A stretch of 64,000 nt of DNA from IMG/VR virus record IMGVR_UViG_3300009149_000032, positions 1 through 64,000 of that record, one strand, 5' to 3'. Positions within the stretch are counted from its first letter, which is position 1; each line of letters begins with the position of its first letter. Position numbers and translations under genes: made by a program. The notes beneath the pieces were generated by a model. It had not been told where the DNA came from. It made no database searches and saw only the letters and a list, made by a program, of their open reading frames with translations. The DNA comes from a virus. Positions 1 to 9,445 of the stretch are shown in pieces.

Positions 1-2
1 AT

Positions 3-914
3 ATGTCCTACGATACAGAGGTAAGGTCTAGGACTAGAGAGAATCAACCTTGGTATAGACTCTACGATACCGATGGTGAGTTAATTATTGATGAAGAAGT
101 ACAGGCAATGAAAGATACACTGGAGATTTATTCTCCTATCAATAGTATACACGATAGTCTTCACGCTCTTATCGACGTTGGATTCACCGGACAGAAGTAT
201 GAGTTAGATTCTAACGTTGATGACTATCCAGTTTCATTTCCTAACATTGGTCCTTCAGGCGTTACCAAACAAGCGAAGGAGCAAGCGGCATTGAAACTTC
301 AAGACAGTCTTTTCCTTAGAAGAGATGGAGATCCTGATGATGTGAATTGTGATTGTTCAGCGCAGAGAGAACTTCTATTTGTTTACGACTTCATTCCAAT
401 GACTCTGTTCTATGATTTAGAGACATTGACAGCAGATCCAGATGTAACCGGATATCCTGCTAAGGTTAGAATCAATCGAGTAGGATTACAAAATGATATC
501 TTCTCAGGATTCGAAGACGTTTGTAGATTCGAGAGTGATTACTTCTACTACAGTTACGATGATGGTGTCTCTACTGCTCCTATAGTTGTAAGGCATACAA
601 TTCGTTTGAACCTTTACTCACAGTATCAATCATTCATTCCTTGGTGTAGTAGTAGTGCATTGAGATTCAACTGGGGAATGCATCATTACATTGAGTACCT
701 CAACGATGATCCTTCAACAACTATCGAAGAGTGGACCGTAGCGATGGATGAAGAAATTTATATGCCAATACAATTGTACAACGAATGTAATCCGGTTGGG
801 ATTTACTATACGACTAATGTTGTAGATGATGGTTCTACAATTGGTTGTCCAACTGCTCTTAAGTCACCTTGGAATGTTTATGATATTCCTGCTGCAAAAA
901 TATCACTTGTATAG
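3..914 (+). CDS. Virion-region protein of unknown function (possibly 5'-truncated)
   Basis: This 303-residue ORF opens at an ATG only two bases from the window edge, so no ribosome binding site can be seen and the true start may lie upstream. I recognise no domain. The protein is acidic and rich in Tyr, Asp and beta-branched residues, with a short cysteine cluster (NCDCS) near residue 117, and looks like a beta-rich structural protein. It heads a run of six same-strand tail-fibre and tailspike-type genes separated by 8-25 bases, so a baseplate, fibre or adsorption role is likely. A late-promoter-like GATAAATA follows just after its stop. Confidence 0.6.
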   Translation: MSYDTEVRSRTRENQPWYRLYDTDGELIIDEEVQAMKDTLEIYSPINSIHDSLHALIDVGFTGQKYELDSNVDDYPVSFPNIGPSGVTKQAKEQAALKLQDSLFLRRDGDPDDVNCDCSAQRELLFVYDFIPMTLFYDLETLTADPDVTGYPAKVRINRVGLQNDIFSGFEDVCRFESDYFYYSYDDGVSTAPIVVRHTIRLNLYSQYQSFIPWCSSSALRFNWGMHHYIEYLNDDPSTTIEEWTVAMDEEIYMPIQLYNECNPVGIYYTTNVVDDGSTIGCPTALKSPWNVYDIPAAKISLV

Positions 915-921
915 ATAAATA
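914..921 (+). promoter_or_regulatory. Candidate T4-type late promoter box (GATAAATA)
   Basis: GATAAATA differs by one base from the T4 late consensus TATAAATA. It lies 18 bases before the next start codon, with an AGAGGG Shine-Dalgarno between them. Its position before virion genes, in a phage encoding a gp55-like late sigma factor, fits late transcription. It is a short motif and could be chance. Confidence 0.35.
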
Positions 922-938
922 CCTAGAGGGATTCTTTA

Positions 939-2291
939 ATGTCAAATCTAACAGAAAAAGCTCAATTTTTTGCTAAGGGTCAATTGAGACTCTATGACAA
1001 GGCAACTGGTAAAGAACTTGCCAAGAAGAATCTTGTCGTGAAGGACTCTGCTCATATTGCAGTGGTTGCCTTAGGTGGAGATATCACAGAGAATACAATC
1101 AAGGTTGCCTCTTGGGGCGACTTGTATCCTGAGACTCCCGGACAAACTGGTTACAACTGGATTAAGTTTGAATCGCTAGAAGGTTATCATGCAATCAGTG
1201 GCAACCATACTCACAAATCTTTCAATGTTTCAGGTCATTCATACCCCGCACATAAGTCTATCAAGTTCACATTTGAGTTTGATAGAAACAATGCTTCAGA
1301 GTTCTACGGTAAGAACCTTTTGGAATGGGGTCTGTTCTTCAATGACGTAATGTTTTCCAGAGTTGCACTTGACGAAGATTTTTATTTCCAGAGTTGGATG
1401 ACAGTTGTAGGTGAGTGGACAATCATATTCTCAACTTGTGCCGGTGGGTTCAGTAACTTCCTTCTTAATCAATATGGTATCGGTGCGTTGTGGGGATTCA
1501 ATAGTGTTGATGATTCCACATACCTTCTCGAAGACTACGTTGGTAAGAATCATTTGACCGGCGTTCTACAACCTCCACTACTTACTACAAATCTATTAGG
1601 TGTGGACGGTATTGGTAATGATGATTTTAAGAATCAAGACGCTCTCCCTGTATCGTATGGTGTAGGTGGAGAGAATAACGTAGCATACATTACAGATGAT
1701 GATCAGGACGGTGCATTAAATCTACAAGACGGTAAGTTTACAATGTGGCAGTGGTTCAAAATTATAGACGGAGATGAGTTAGACGTAAATGAAGAATGGG
1801 TTCTGCTTTCTAAATGGGCAGAGGATGGATTGACAGCAGATAAATCTTATAGGTTGTATCTCCGCAGGGAAGATCCAACTTCAACTCTATCCGAATTGTT
1901 CAATATGGTATTTGAGATTAATGACGGAGGTACAATACGTACATTAATTTCCGATAACCTTGACTTCAGTTCTAACAGTACAATATCATTGGCAGAATTG
2001 TGGTGCTTGGTTGTGATACAATTAGACCAATCGACTCAAGAGTTGACTATGTATATAAATGATGTGGACGTTGGTTCTATTACACTAACAAACAACGGTG
2101 TAACCCCTACTAACGATTCATCATTCTTTATCGGTACGCAACAAAAGCTAAAAGCAGATACAACTTCTTATAATAAGAAGGTTGTGCCTTGGGCATTCAT
2201 AGACGAGACTGCAATCACTGGCGATCAATTGAGTAGAACTGCAATTTCATTACTCTGGTTTGACGGTGTTGGTGATTTCTACACTCCATAG
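939..2291 (+). CDS. Virion or tail-fibre protein with C-terminal LamG/concanavalin-like domain
   Basis: The 450-residue product has an N-terminal part (about 1-150) of unknown fold and a C-terminal part (about 195-445) with the pattern of LamG/concanavalin A-like lectin domains. That pattern includes a 'TMWQWFKI' strand, 'LLSKW', 'YRLYLRRE', 'WCLVVIQLDQST..LTMYIND' and a final 'DGVGDFY'. Such domains bind sugars on phage tail fibres and on host surface proteins, so a receptor-binding or fibre role is inferred. An AGAGGG sequence precedes the ATG. It sits between other virion-type genes and is probably co-expressed with them late. Confidence 0.65.
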   Translation: MSNLTEKAQFFAKGQLRLYDKATGKELAKKNLVVKDSAHIAVVALGGDITENTIKVASWGDLYPETPGQTGYNWIKFESLEGYHAISGNHTHKSFNVSGHSYPAHKSIKFTFEFDRNNASEFYGKNLLEWGLFFNDVMFSRVALDEDFYFQSWMTVVGEWTIIFSTCAGGFSNFLLNQYGIGALWGFNSVDDSTYLLEDYVGKNHLTGVLQPPLLTTNLLGVDGIGNDDFKNQDALPVSYGVGGENNVAYITDDDQDGALNLQDGKFTMWQWFKIIDGDELDVNEEWVLLSKWAEDGLTADKSYRLYLRREDPTSTLSELFNMVFEINDGGTIRTLISDNLDFSSNSTISLAELWCLVVIQLDQSTQELTMYINDVDVGSITLTNNGVTPTNDSSFFIGTQQKLKADTTSYNKKVVPWAFIDETAITGDQLSRTAISLLWFDGVGDFYTP

Positions 2292-2300
2292 GAATATAAA

Positions 2301-2927
2301 ATGGGTAATCCAAACGACACAGCAATGTATCTTCCAAGACCTTATCCAACTGCGCTGACTGCAGAGTGGAAGAAGTATATCATTCAGGGTTCAACTCCTA
2401 ACGATACTAGGTTAGACTTTGATATGAATCAGAAGTCTAGAATACCAAGAGCGAATATGACAAGTTATGCATTCGCTTCGTATCCAAAACCTAACACTGG
2501 TAGTCTAGATGAGAATACTGACTTGGCTTTTATGAGAATCACCTCACCTAAGTTCCCAATGTGGATTGAGAAGATTAAGATTTGTCTCCATCAAGAAACA
2601 ACTTACGGTTGTATCAAAGTAAACCTATGGGATTTCGGAGACGACGAATCAAACGTTCCGGTAAATTTATTAGGACTAAATATTTCAACCCCTACAACTC
2701 AACACATACCATTAACTATCTTCTCTGATGAGAAGTTGGTTAGCAATGCACTGGCAACCCCGGACTTGTATATGGTAGATACTGTTCAAGAGTGTACATA
2801 CGATCCATTCGAGTATACAATAGCGGCAGATTCTATACTTCGTTTTGGTGTACAGTATGCTGAAGGTAATGGATACGGTTTGAAAGTATTTCTTATTGGT
2901 TGGATGTTGGAGTGTGATACAGTTTAA
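2301..2927 (+). CDS. Virion-region protein of unknown function
   Basis: I recognise no family in this 208-residue protein. It begins 10 bases after the previous stop with an AGGA-type ribosome site and is followed 13 bases later by a tail-fibre protein gene. The sequence alternates short hydrophobic and polar stretches with many Thr, Asn and Tyr residues, and has no signal peptide or membrane segment. Composition and gene context suggest a small beta-sandwich virion component, perhaps a fibre or fibre-attachment subunit. That role is inference from position only. Confidence 0.6.
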   Translation: MGNPNDTAMYLPRPYPTALTAEWKKYIIQGSTPNDTRLDFDMNQKSRIPRANMTSYAFASYPKPNTGSLDENTDLAFMRITSPKFPMWIEKIKICLHQETTYGCIKVNLWDFGDDESNVPVNLLGLNISTPTTQHIPLTIFSDEKLVSNALATPDLYMVDTVQECTYDPFEYTIAADSILRFGVQYAEGNGYGLKVFLIGWMLECDTV

Positions 2928-2939
2928 ATAAGGACAGAT

Positions 2940-4463
2940 ATGTCGGCACAGGTAGAAGATCTAGATACAATCCAACCTTGGAGAGTAGGTAATTCTTTCT
3001 CTGTGACTCTTCGTGGTCACTGGCAGAAGATTCCTACAGAAGAAAGCACAACTACTCTTGCTTCAGATTACGATCCGTATGCTGCTGCAAGTACATATGA
3101 TTCTGATATAAGAGAAGTTGTAGGTACAACAAACTACAATACTGTCTATGATAGTTTCTATGCTCCTGTAGATTTCAGATTGAGTGGAGTGACATTACGA
3201 TTGCCGGTTCCTCTTGCTCAGAAAGCACAGTATGATATACAATTGAAGATTAATGGTGGTTTAATTGAGAAGATTCAAATTCCTGAGTTCGAAGATCACA
3301 ACATGAAAAAGTATACTCTCGATTGTGACTTCTTGATTTACGAGGATGATTTCATAGAAGTTTCAATTACCATAAACAATGTTGACTTGGTTACGTTCAA
3401 CGAGAACAACCTTACTTGTGCAATCTCCGGTTGTGTTTCATATATCAACTACAAAGAATTATGGGCAGATGAGTTTGCAAGAGTAGCAACCACTGCAAAT
3501 ATTATCCTTGCAGGACCGCAAACTATTGATGGAGTTGCTACTATTGCAGGTGATGTAGTTCTAGTAAAAAATCAAACGATTGGTACTGATGATGGATTGT
3601 ATGTAGTTGCTGCAGGTGCTTGGGCGAGAGATGCATCATATCCAACTCTTGCTTCCTTGGAAGATGTAATCATTCATGTTACTGAGGGTACAACAAATAT
3701 ATCAGACGATAGCACAAACTACACAGCAGTCGATGATGGTACAGGAACTTTCTTTATAGGTTATCCATTGATTGAATGGGAAACCGGAGACAACTGGTAC
3801 AAGACAAATATTCATCTTCAGAACAGAAGTGGTAACGATACTCTTCAAGATAGAATTTACTTGGATATGGTTAAGAGTCCAATGAACTTCTTGTTCCAAG
3901 GTATTAGACTTTCACTGTTTGAAGATCACTTGATGGTTGTTGAACAGATTAGAGAAAGAATAGTCTGTCTCTATATTGATATACTTGTCAATGGTCGAAG
4001 TCTTCTTACGTATACAGACTTCCCTAGACCTATGCAGATTGATACTTCGCAAGTTCACAAGACTTACGATATGGCTTTGTTCAACAATGAAGCAGGTTTC
4101 GCAATTCGATTTGGAGATAGTATCGACGTAAGAGTATATTTGAGAAATCCACACACAAAGTACAATGGAAAACTCTTGAATGTATCTCTTTATGGTTGCT
4201 CTCCTGATTGTGCTGTATTTGATTCACCCACTATTGCAGTTTACGAACCTTGTGATGATGAACCTTGTGAATGGAAGTTCAGCATCGTTCAACGTTGTGA
4301 ACCTGAGAAACTTAGAACTACCGATGCAGCAGGTAATACTATTGCTCCTACTCCATACAATCCTAGTGTTGCTCCTATTGTTGCTCCTGTACCTTCTGAT
4401 AATGATTATGTAGTTGTGAACGGAGTTTATGTGACGGTTGATGGTACGAAGATCTACGTATAG
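2940..4463 (+). CDS. Tail fibre/adhesin protein with common phage fibre repeat domain
   Basis: The 507-residue protein carries, at about residues 178-285, a domain I recognise from many phage tail fibres. It reads roughly VATTANI.L.GPQTIDGV, then GDVVLVKNQT, then GLYVVAAGAWARD. The flanks (20-175 and 285-430) are beta-rich and unassigned. The C-terminus holds a Cys-containing stretch (CDDEPCEWKF) and ends in a Pro/Val-rich tail. It is likely a structural or receptor-contact part of the tail fibre apparatus. It lies in the virion cluster, with an AAGGA ribosome site before the ATG. Confidence 0.7.
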   Translation: MSAQVEDLDTIQPWRVGNSFSVTLRGHWQKIPTEESTTTLASDYDPYAAASTYDSDIREVVGTTNYNTVYDSFYAPVDFRLSGVTLRLPVPLAQKAQYDIQLKINGGLIEKIQIPEFEDHNMKKYTLDCDFLIYEDDFIEVSITINNVDLVTFNENNLTCAISGCVSYINYKELWADEFARVATTANIILAGPQTIDGVATIAGDVVLVKNQTIGTDDGLYVVAAGAWARDASYPTLASLEDVIIHVTEGTTNISDDSTNYTAVDDGTGTFFIGYPLIEWETGDNWYKTNIHLQNRSGNDTLQDRIYLDMVKSPMNFLFQGIRLSLFEDHLMVVEQIRERIVCLYIDILVNGRSLLTYTDFPRPMQIDTSQVHKTYDMALFNNEAGFAIRFGDSIDVRVYLRNPHTKYNGKLLNVSLYGCSPDCAVFDSPTIAVYEPCDDEPCEWKFSIVQRCEPEKLRTTDAAGNTIAPTPYNPSVAPIVAPVPSDNDYVVVNGVYVTVDGTKIYV

Positions 4464-4474
4464 AAGGAATTAAA

Positions 4475-4876
4475 ATGTCAGAGCGAGAACTTATTACAGT
4501 AGAAGGTGCGAATTTCCACCCAGAAGTTGCAAGGGAGGCAGATTTAGATGCTCATACAAGCAACCTATCTAATCCTCACGCAGTAACCGCTGCACAAGTT
4601 GGTGTGTCTTGTTGTTCTTATGTAGCAAAGACCGGAGCATACACTCTAACAGAATCAGACCAAACAGTAGATTGCACAGCAAATACATTTACGATATCAC
4701 TTCCTAGTGCTGTAGGAATAAGAGCGAAGATATACAATATCAAAAATACAGGTACAGGAGTTATCACAGTTGATGGTAATGGTACAGAAACTATTGATGG
4801 CGAATTAACACAAGAGGTACAACAATGGGATAATATATCCATACAGAGTACCGGAAGTAATTGGATAATATTATAG
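4475..4876 (+). CDS. Small tail fibre protein
   Basis: This 133-residue protein combines two typical fibre motifs. The first is a 'LSNPHAVTAAQVG' element (residues about 32-44), the NPHxVTxxQVG motif found near trimerisation regions of phage fibres. The second is a beta-rich block, 'IKNTGTGVITVDGNG.ETIDG' (about 88-108), seen in tail proteins and adhesins. It starts 12 bases after the previous stop behind AGAAGGAA. It may be a fibre tip, adaptor or trimerising subunit working with its two larger neighbours. Confidence 0.7.
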   Translation: MSERELITVEGANFHPEVAREADLDAHTSNLSNPHAVTAAQVGVSCCSYVAKTGAYTLTESDQTVDCTANTFTISLPSAVGIRAKIYNIKNTGTGVITVDGNGTETIDGELTQEVQQWDNISIQSTGSNWIIL

Positions 4877-4885
4877 GAGGATTCA

Positions 4886-6793
4886 ATGAGTTATTTTGAT
4901 CATACAACACGTATAAAAAAGTTTGGTGGAGTTCTTTGGTATGTTAATGCCGCTGTAACCGCAAGTGGTGATGGTACGAAACCAGAAACAGCATTTAAAA
5001 CAATTGGTGAAGCTATTACAGCTTGCTCGTCTGGTGATGGTATTACGATAATGGCGGGAACATATACTGAGGTCGGAATAGATCTTAATGAAAGTGGAGT
5101 TGAGTTGTGGTTTGAGATTGGAGCTATACTTGATCCTGCTAGTGGAACAGGTTTAACTGTTAGTGGGAATTATTGTTGGGTTGGTTGTCATAATGGATCT
5201 TTACTCATTACTCCTGCGGCAAATGAAACTGGTATTGAGTCTACTGGAAATTTCAATTATTTTCAAGATATTCGTATCTCATGTTCTTCTACAGCAGATA
5301 TAGGATATGATATAACTGGTAATGGAAATGATTTGAGATTATGTCGATGTGCTTCACCATTAATTGCTGCGTTTAAAATCCAAGGGGATAATACCTCTCT
5401 TAGGGATTGTTGTACTGGTGGAGAGATAGCAGACATTTCAATTGGCTTTTGGGCAACAAATTCTTGTGATAAAACTAGATTAAGAAATTGTGGTTCTCAA
5501 GGACATGCAACAGCAGGTTATCAGGTTGATGCAGGATGTACAAATTCAGTCATTGGAAATTGTAGTTCTGGAGGTGGTGATGGAGCAAGAATTGATAATG
5601 GAACTTATACTACTTTTCCAAGTTATCAACCAGACAATCATGTAAAAAAGTTTGGTGGAGATATTTGGTATGTAGACAAAGTATATGGTTCAGATATTAA
5701 TTCAGGAGGAACTCCCTCAGAATCACTTGAGACTATTGGAGAAGCATTGAGTCGGTGTGCAGCCGGGGACGCAATTAATGTTAAAGCAGGAACTTACACC
5801 GAAACAGGATTAGAATTAGATAAAGATGCTACTGAGTTGTGGTGTGAGATAGGTGTTTTGATTGACCCTGCTACTGGTACAGCATTAACAATTAGTGGTA
5901 ACAGTTGTAAACTAACAGGTATGCACAAGATCACACCCGCCGCAGGTGAGACTGGTCTACTAATCAGCGGCATTGAGTGTCATGTTAGTGACGGTAAAGT
6001 ATCAACTGGTGCTATTGGTATCCAGATCACTGGATCAGGCACTGTGATTGATAATTATGCTTCTGGCAATCAGACTAGTATAGCTTACGACATACAAGGT
6101 GGGCAATCTAGGCTTAATAATTGTAAGACTGTAGGCATTGGTGCTTCTATCGGTTATAAGATCAACGGTGGAGCTGATACAGGTACAATTATTGGCTGTA
6201 CATCTGTAGGATATGAAACTAGTGGATACTCTATTGCAACAGGTTCAGCAGATTGGACAATACTTAACTGTTCAAGTGGTGCAGGTGATGGGCGTTGGGT
6301 TGATGTTGATCACGCTAACGTTTGGAGTAACTTCTCGTTTCAGGATGAGGTGTATCACGAAACAGATTTTTCAGTAGTTGGTGGTGGGGCAGGAAGTGAT
6401 AATTTATTCAAAGTAACTGGTGCTGTTCAGATACTTGGAATACGAGGTCATGTTGAAACTGCATTACATGCTGATATCGACAATGTTAAGTTTACATTAT
6501 ACGATGGAGCGTCCACAGATATTACGGATGTGGTGGATAGTGCTTCCGCACCGGCAGGATCATTATTCGTGAGAGAGAAAAAGGCGGCAGATGCTTTAGT
6601 ATTATATTCTTCCGCAAGTGCTAAACTCATGCAAGAGGTCGATCTTAAAAAGGCAGTTTTTGGAATTGTAGCAAAAGAATCAGTTGATACGTATGTACGT
6701 TTCACATGGAGCGGTACTGGTGCGACAGGAAAGATACATTTCCATATTCGATGGAAACCGCTTACAGAACATGGGTTCGTAGAAGTAGTTTAA
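4886..6793 (+). CDS. Tailspike-like protein with tandemly duplicated right-handed beta-helix
   Basis: The 635-residue product contains two homologous beta-helix modules. The first starts near residue 11 (KKFGG.LWYV) and the second near residue 252 (KKFGG.IWYV). Each continues with the same order of motifs: TIGEA, then a GDGI/GDAI turn, then AGTYTE, then a pectate-lyase-type ladder of short Gly/Asn/Cys-rich strands. A C-terminal domain (about 490-635) resembles the terminal beta domain of phage tail proteins. Such proteins bind or cut host surface polysaccharide, but no catalytic residues can be assigned. The ribosome site is AGGAGG. It is the last gene of the plus-strand virion run and its end overlaps the convergent gp47-like gene by four bases. 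Confidence 0.75.
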   Translation: MSYFDHTTRIKKFGGVLWYVNAAVTASGDGTKPETAFKTIGEAITACSSGDGITIMAGTYTEVGIDLNESGVELWFEIGAILDPASGTGLTVSGNYCWVGCHNGSLLITPAANETGIESTGNFNYFQDIRISCSSTADIGYDITGNGNDLRLCRCASPLIAAFKIQGDNTSLRDCCTGGEIADISIGFWATNSCDKTRLRNCGSQGHATAGYQVDAGCTNSVIGNCSSGGGDGARIDNGTYTTFPSYQPDNHVKKFGGDIWYVDKVYGSDINSGGTPSESLETIGEALSRCAAGDAINVKAGTYTETGLELDKDATELWCEIGVLIDPATGTALTISGNSCKLTGMHKITPAAGETGLLISGIECHVSDGKVSTGAIGIQITGSGTVIDNYASGNQTSIAYDIQGGQSRLNNCKTVGIGASIGYKINGGADTGTIIGCTSVGYETSGYSIATGSADWTILNCSSGAGDGRWVDVDHANVWSNFSFQDEVYHETDFSVVGGGAGSDNLFKVTGAVQILGIRGHVETALHADIDNVKFTLYDGASTDITDVVDSASAPAGSLFVREKKAADALVLYSSASAKLMQEVDLKKAVFGIVAKESVDTYVRFTWSGTGATGKIHFHIRWKPLTEHGFVEVV

Positions 6794-7893
6794 CTCGCTT
6801 GATCTATCTTGAATTCTTGGTGCTTCTTTGCTACAAGTAATTTTATATCATCAGGATTTATATTATCTGGAAGTTTGTCCTGAACTTTCTCGATATACTT
6901 GTGAATGATATCTTGAATATCAGAACGAGAATCGAATCCTTCAAATTCCTCTCCCTCATCCCCGTTGTCAAAACTAACACGATTGTAGCTGACTGTTAGT
7001 TCCAACGGGGTCATACCCTTTATAAACTTAAATACCTTCTCGTTGTCAGTACCATATTCATTCATAATGAGTTTTATGATATTACCATTGACTCTCTGTT
7101 TAATATTATCAAGCTGTTCTGGAGAAGCAGATTCTATAGCAGTCAAAAATCCTGTTGGATTATCAATAGTGATATATTCAAATACTGGACTCTTCCCTGC
7201 TACAAATTCTACTTTACTCTTCTTGATTAAATGAATTCCCTTTGTCTCTCCTACATCATTGAATGTAGAGTTGATTAGCGAACCAACATATTGTATCTTT
7301 CCCTTTTGTGAGCGGTTGTGATAATGCCCAGAGAGGATTACTGTATCGTTTGGAAAGTCTTCATTCTCAAACATTGTTCTTTCATCAATAGCATGTTGCC
7401 CGTACAATCCTATAATCTCGAAGTGACCAAAGATTACATCATACTCACCTAACATTGCATCGACTGCTCTACTTTTCATTTCATTAGAGTCAACCCACGG
7501 AATGAAAAGACATTTCTTCCCTGCTATCTTTGCTTCTGTAATATCATTGACGATATGAACTGGTGCAACTTTTGAATCCGCTCCGGGTTCGAATCGAAGG
7601 AATCTGCAATTTACAAACTCTGCTTTGTTCTCTCGGTAGTAGAGGTCGTGATTTCCGGCGAGGATGAAGATCTCTTTGCAGGATCTAGATAGTTTAATAA
7701 AGAAATCCCACGCATCATTCAATACTTTGAAGTCAACGGAGGATCTGCTATCGAATATGTCACCTAATATAACAACGGAATCTTTTTTAGTAACTCTCTT
7801 TAAGATTGCTTCGAGTTCTTTGAATAGAATATCGTGAAAGACCTTGTTATTCCTACGTAATCCCACATGAAGATCGCCTAATACTATAATCAT
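6790..7893 (-). CDS. 47: gp47-like (SbcD/Mre11) recombination nuclease subunit
   Basis: This is the nuclease partner of the gp46/gp47 complex that resects DNA ends for recombination-dependent replication. Calcineurin-type phosphoesterase motifs are in order: GDLHVG near residue 5, GDIFDSR near 43, GNHD near 77, and a GHYH motif near 200. I chose the ATG at 7893 (367 aa) because AGGATAGG precedes it and it follows the sigma gene's TAG stop with one base between. A TTG eight codons upstream lacks such a signal. Its partner gp46 is 12 kb away on the other strand, whereas the two are neighbours in T4. Confidence 0.85.
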   Translation of the reverse strand: MIIVLGDLHVGLRRNNKVFHDILFKELEAILKRVTKKDSVVILGDIFDSRSSVDFKVLNDAWDFFIKLSRSCKEIFILAGNHDLYYRENKAEFVNCRFLRFEPGADSKVAPVHIVNDITEAKIAGKKCLFIPWVDSNEMKSRAVDAMLGEYDVIFGHFEIIGLYGQHAIDERTMFENEDFPNDTVILSGHYHNRSQKGKIQYVGSLINSTFNDVGETKGIHLIKKSKVEFVAGKSPVFEYITIDNPTGFLTAIESASPEQLDNIKQRVNGNIIKLIMNEYGTDNEKVFKFIKGMTPLELTVSYNRVSFDNGDEGEEFEGFDSRSDIQDIIHKYIEKVQDKLPDNINPDDIKLLVAKKHQEFKIDQAS

Positions 7894-7894
7894 C

Positions 7895-8308
7895 CTATCC
7901 TCTCTCGTGTTTTTCAATAAACCTTCTGGCTGTTTGGGTCATATGGTTGATTTTTTCTTTTCTGGTTTTCTCTCTTGATACCTTATACATCATTTGATGA
8001 TACACAATAGTCGTTAAGAAAGCAAAGGGAGAAGTCTTTTGTCCTGTAGTCTTGCTTCTCCGCTCTGGATCGTAATTATTATACTTCTGAAGGAGGAGTA
8101 CGAGGCAGTCTTGCTTCACATCATCCATAACTCCATAGTATTCTAAGTTATTAAACCTCAATCCAACGCCATCTACAATTTTTATAAACATATCTGCCAA
8201 CTTATCAGACACTTTTCCTTCTTTAGTACACTGGATTATTTCTGCTCTTAGTTCTTTCTTGTCTACGTAATGTTTTTTAGTGTCATTACATACCTTACGG
8301 TTTCCCAT
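7895..8308 (-). CDS. 55: gp55-like late transcription sigma factor
   Basis: The 137-residue protein matches the pattern of T4 gp55. Shared features are a 'YVDKKELRAEII' N-terminus, a 'GLRFNN..YYG..DDVKQDCL' region-2 core, 'YDPERRS.....PFAFLTTIVYHQMM' and a basic 'SREKTRKEK' segment. gp55 redirects host RNA polymerase to TATAAATA late promoters, and such boxes are visible elsewhere in the window. Two in-frame ATGs lie two codons apart. The second (8308) is preferred because AGGAG abuts the first but lies six bases from the second. It overlaps the uvsX 3' end by 14 bases. Confidence 0.75.
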   Translation of the reverse strand: MGNRKVCNDTKKHYVDKKELRAEIIQCTKEGKVSDKLADMFIKIVDGVGLRFNNLEYYGVMDDVKQDCLVLLLQKYNNYDPERRSKTTGQKTSPFAFLTTIVYHQMMYKVSREKTRKEKINHMTQTARRFIEKHERG

Positions 8309-9377
8309 CTCCATCTCCTAATGCTTTAGCAACATCTTCAGAGAAAATATCAGCGAGAGAAGAATATCCGTTTTTACCTAACCATTCATTTATCTTAGCA
8401 AGTGCTGCTTCATCGTATATTTCAGGTGTGTTAAGATTTTTCTCGTAGACTGTTTTACCTGTTGCTGTGACTAAATAGCCTTTTGGCTTATTCTCTAAGA
8501 CTCCTGCCCTAATAGCGAATTGTAACATACCTGAGAAAGGATTCATACCCTCATCATATCTCAGGTCAAGATACACAGTGTTCTCTTCTGGGTATTCTCG
8601 GTTCTTTACTGTGGTTGCTTTAATTCTTATACCAACGTGTGTCTTCTTTTTCTTACCAAGAGCATCTTCTACTTCTTCTTTATTGACAAGACGCTCAACG
8701 TAAATTATTATATGACTGTTATATACTGCTTTGCTACCACCAGAGATTATTTCTCTTGTAGCAAACATATCACCAATAGCAGCATATGTGTGATTCGTAA
8801 AGACAAGCGGGAAATCATACTCAGTGGCAAGTGAGGCAATGATTCTAAAAGCAGAGTTCTGGTCCTTTGCCCCGGAACCTTGATCTGCTACTGCTTTACC
8901 CTTCTCTACGTCTGCCATTTCTTTTTGAGTTGCAAGATTACCCATAGAATCTACTGCCACGTACAGTTTATCCTTCTCTTCTGCACGTTCATAAAATTCC
9001 TGAATCTTCTCGTATGCTTGTATCTTTAGATTAGAAACACTACCAACAGGGATTCTGAAAATCTTACTGGTATCACAACCCAACGATTCGTAAAATTCTG
9101 GTCTTACTGCTCTCTCACTATCAAATATAAGAACTTCGTAACCATTTTCAATTGCACCTCTGATCATATGTGCCATGAGGAATGATTTACCGGAGTTTGA
9201 TTTTCCAACTAGTGCGGTAATTGTGTTTTCTGGAACGCCTTTGTAAACGTCACCAGACAAGATTCCGTTCAACGCAAAAGAACCCGTAGAAATATATCCG
9301 GGGGACTTGATATCTTTTACACATTGTATAGAATCTTTGAATGCTTTTTCTTTTGACATTTTTGATAGTATACCCAA
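8295..9377 (-). CDS. uvsX: UvsX-like RecA-family recombinase
   Basis: This 360-residue protein is a phage RecA/UvsX strand-exchange ATPase. The Walker A motif is GKSNSGKS (about 58-65). A Walker B-like 'YVAVDSMGNLA' (about 139-149) and 'FTNHTYA' with 'ISGGSKAVYNS' match the order in T4 UvsX. It forms filaments on SSB-coated single-stranded DNA for repair and replication restart. The start is a TTG at 9377, five bases after AAGGAG; the first ATG (9359) has no ribosome site. The 68-base gap to the upstream ssb gene holds a strong RNA hairpin. Confidence 0.88.
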   Translation of the reverse strand: MGILSKMSKEKAFKDSIQCVKDIKSPGYISTGSFALNGILSGDVYKGVPENTITALVGKSNSGKSFLMAHMIRGAIENGYEVLIFDSERAVRPEFYESLGCDTSKIFRIPVGSVSNLKIQAYEKIQEFYERAEEKDKLYVAVDSMGNLATQKEMADVEKGKAVADQGSGAKDQNSAFRIIASLATEYDFPLVFTNHTYAAIGDMFATREIISGGSKAVYNSHIIIYVERLVNKEEVEDALGKKKKTHVGIRIKATTVKNREYPEENTVYLDLRYDEGMNPFSGMLQFAIRAGVLENKPKGYLVTATGKTVYEKNLNTPEIYDEAALAKINEWLGKNGYSSLADIFSEDVAKALGDGDGKP

Positions 9378-9397
9378 TGTCTCTCCTTAATTGATAC

Positions 9398-9433
9398 AAC
9401 CCCTCGGGACACAATTAAGCATCCCGAAAGGTT
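9398..9433 (-). promoter_or_regulatory. 12-bp RNA hairpin in the ssb-uvsX leader
   Basis: Read on the minus strand, AACCTTTCGGGA and TCCCGAGGGGTT can pair over 12 positions around a 12-base loop. Two of the pairs are U-G wobbles, so the plus-strand RNA could not form the full stem. It ends just before the uvsX AAGGAG signal and lacks a following U run, so it is unlikely to be a simple terminator. A translational control element, processing site or attenuator is inferred. Confidence 0.55.
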
Positions 9434-9445
9434 TGGTGATTGTTA

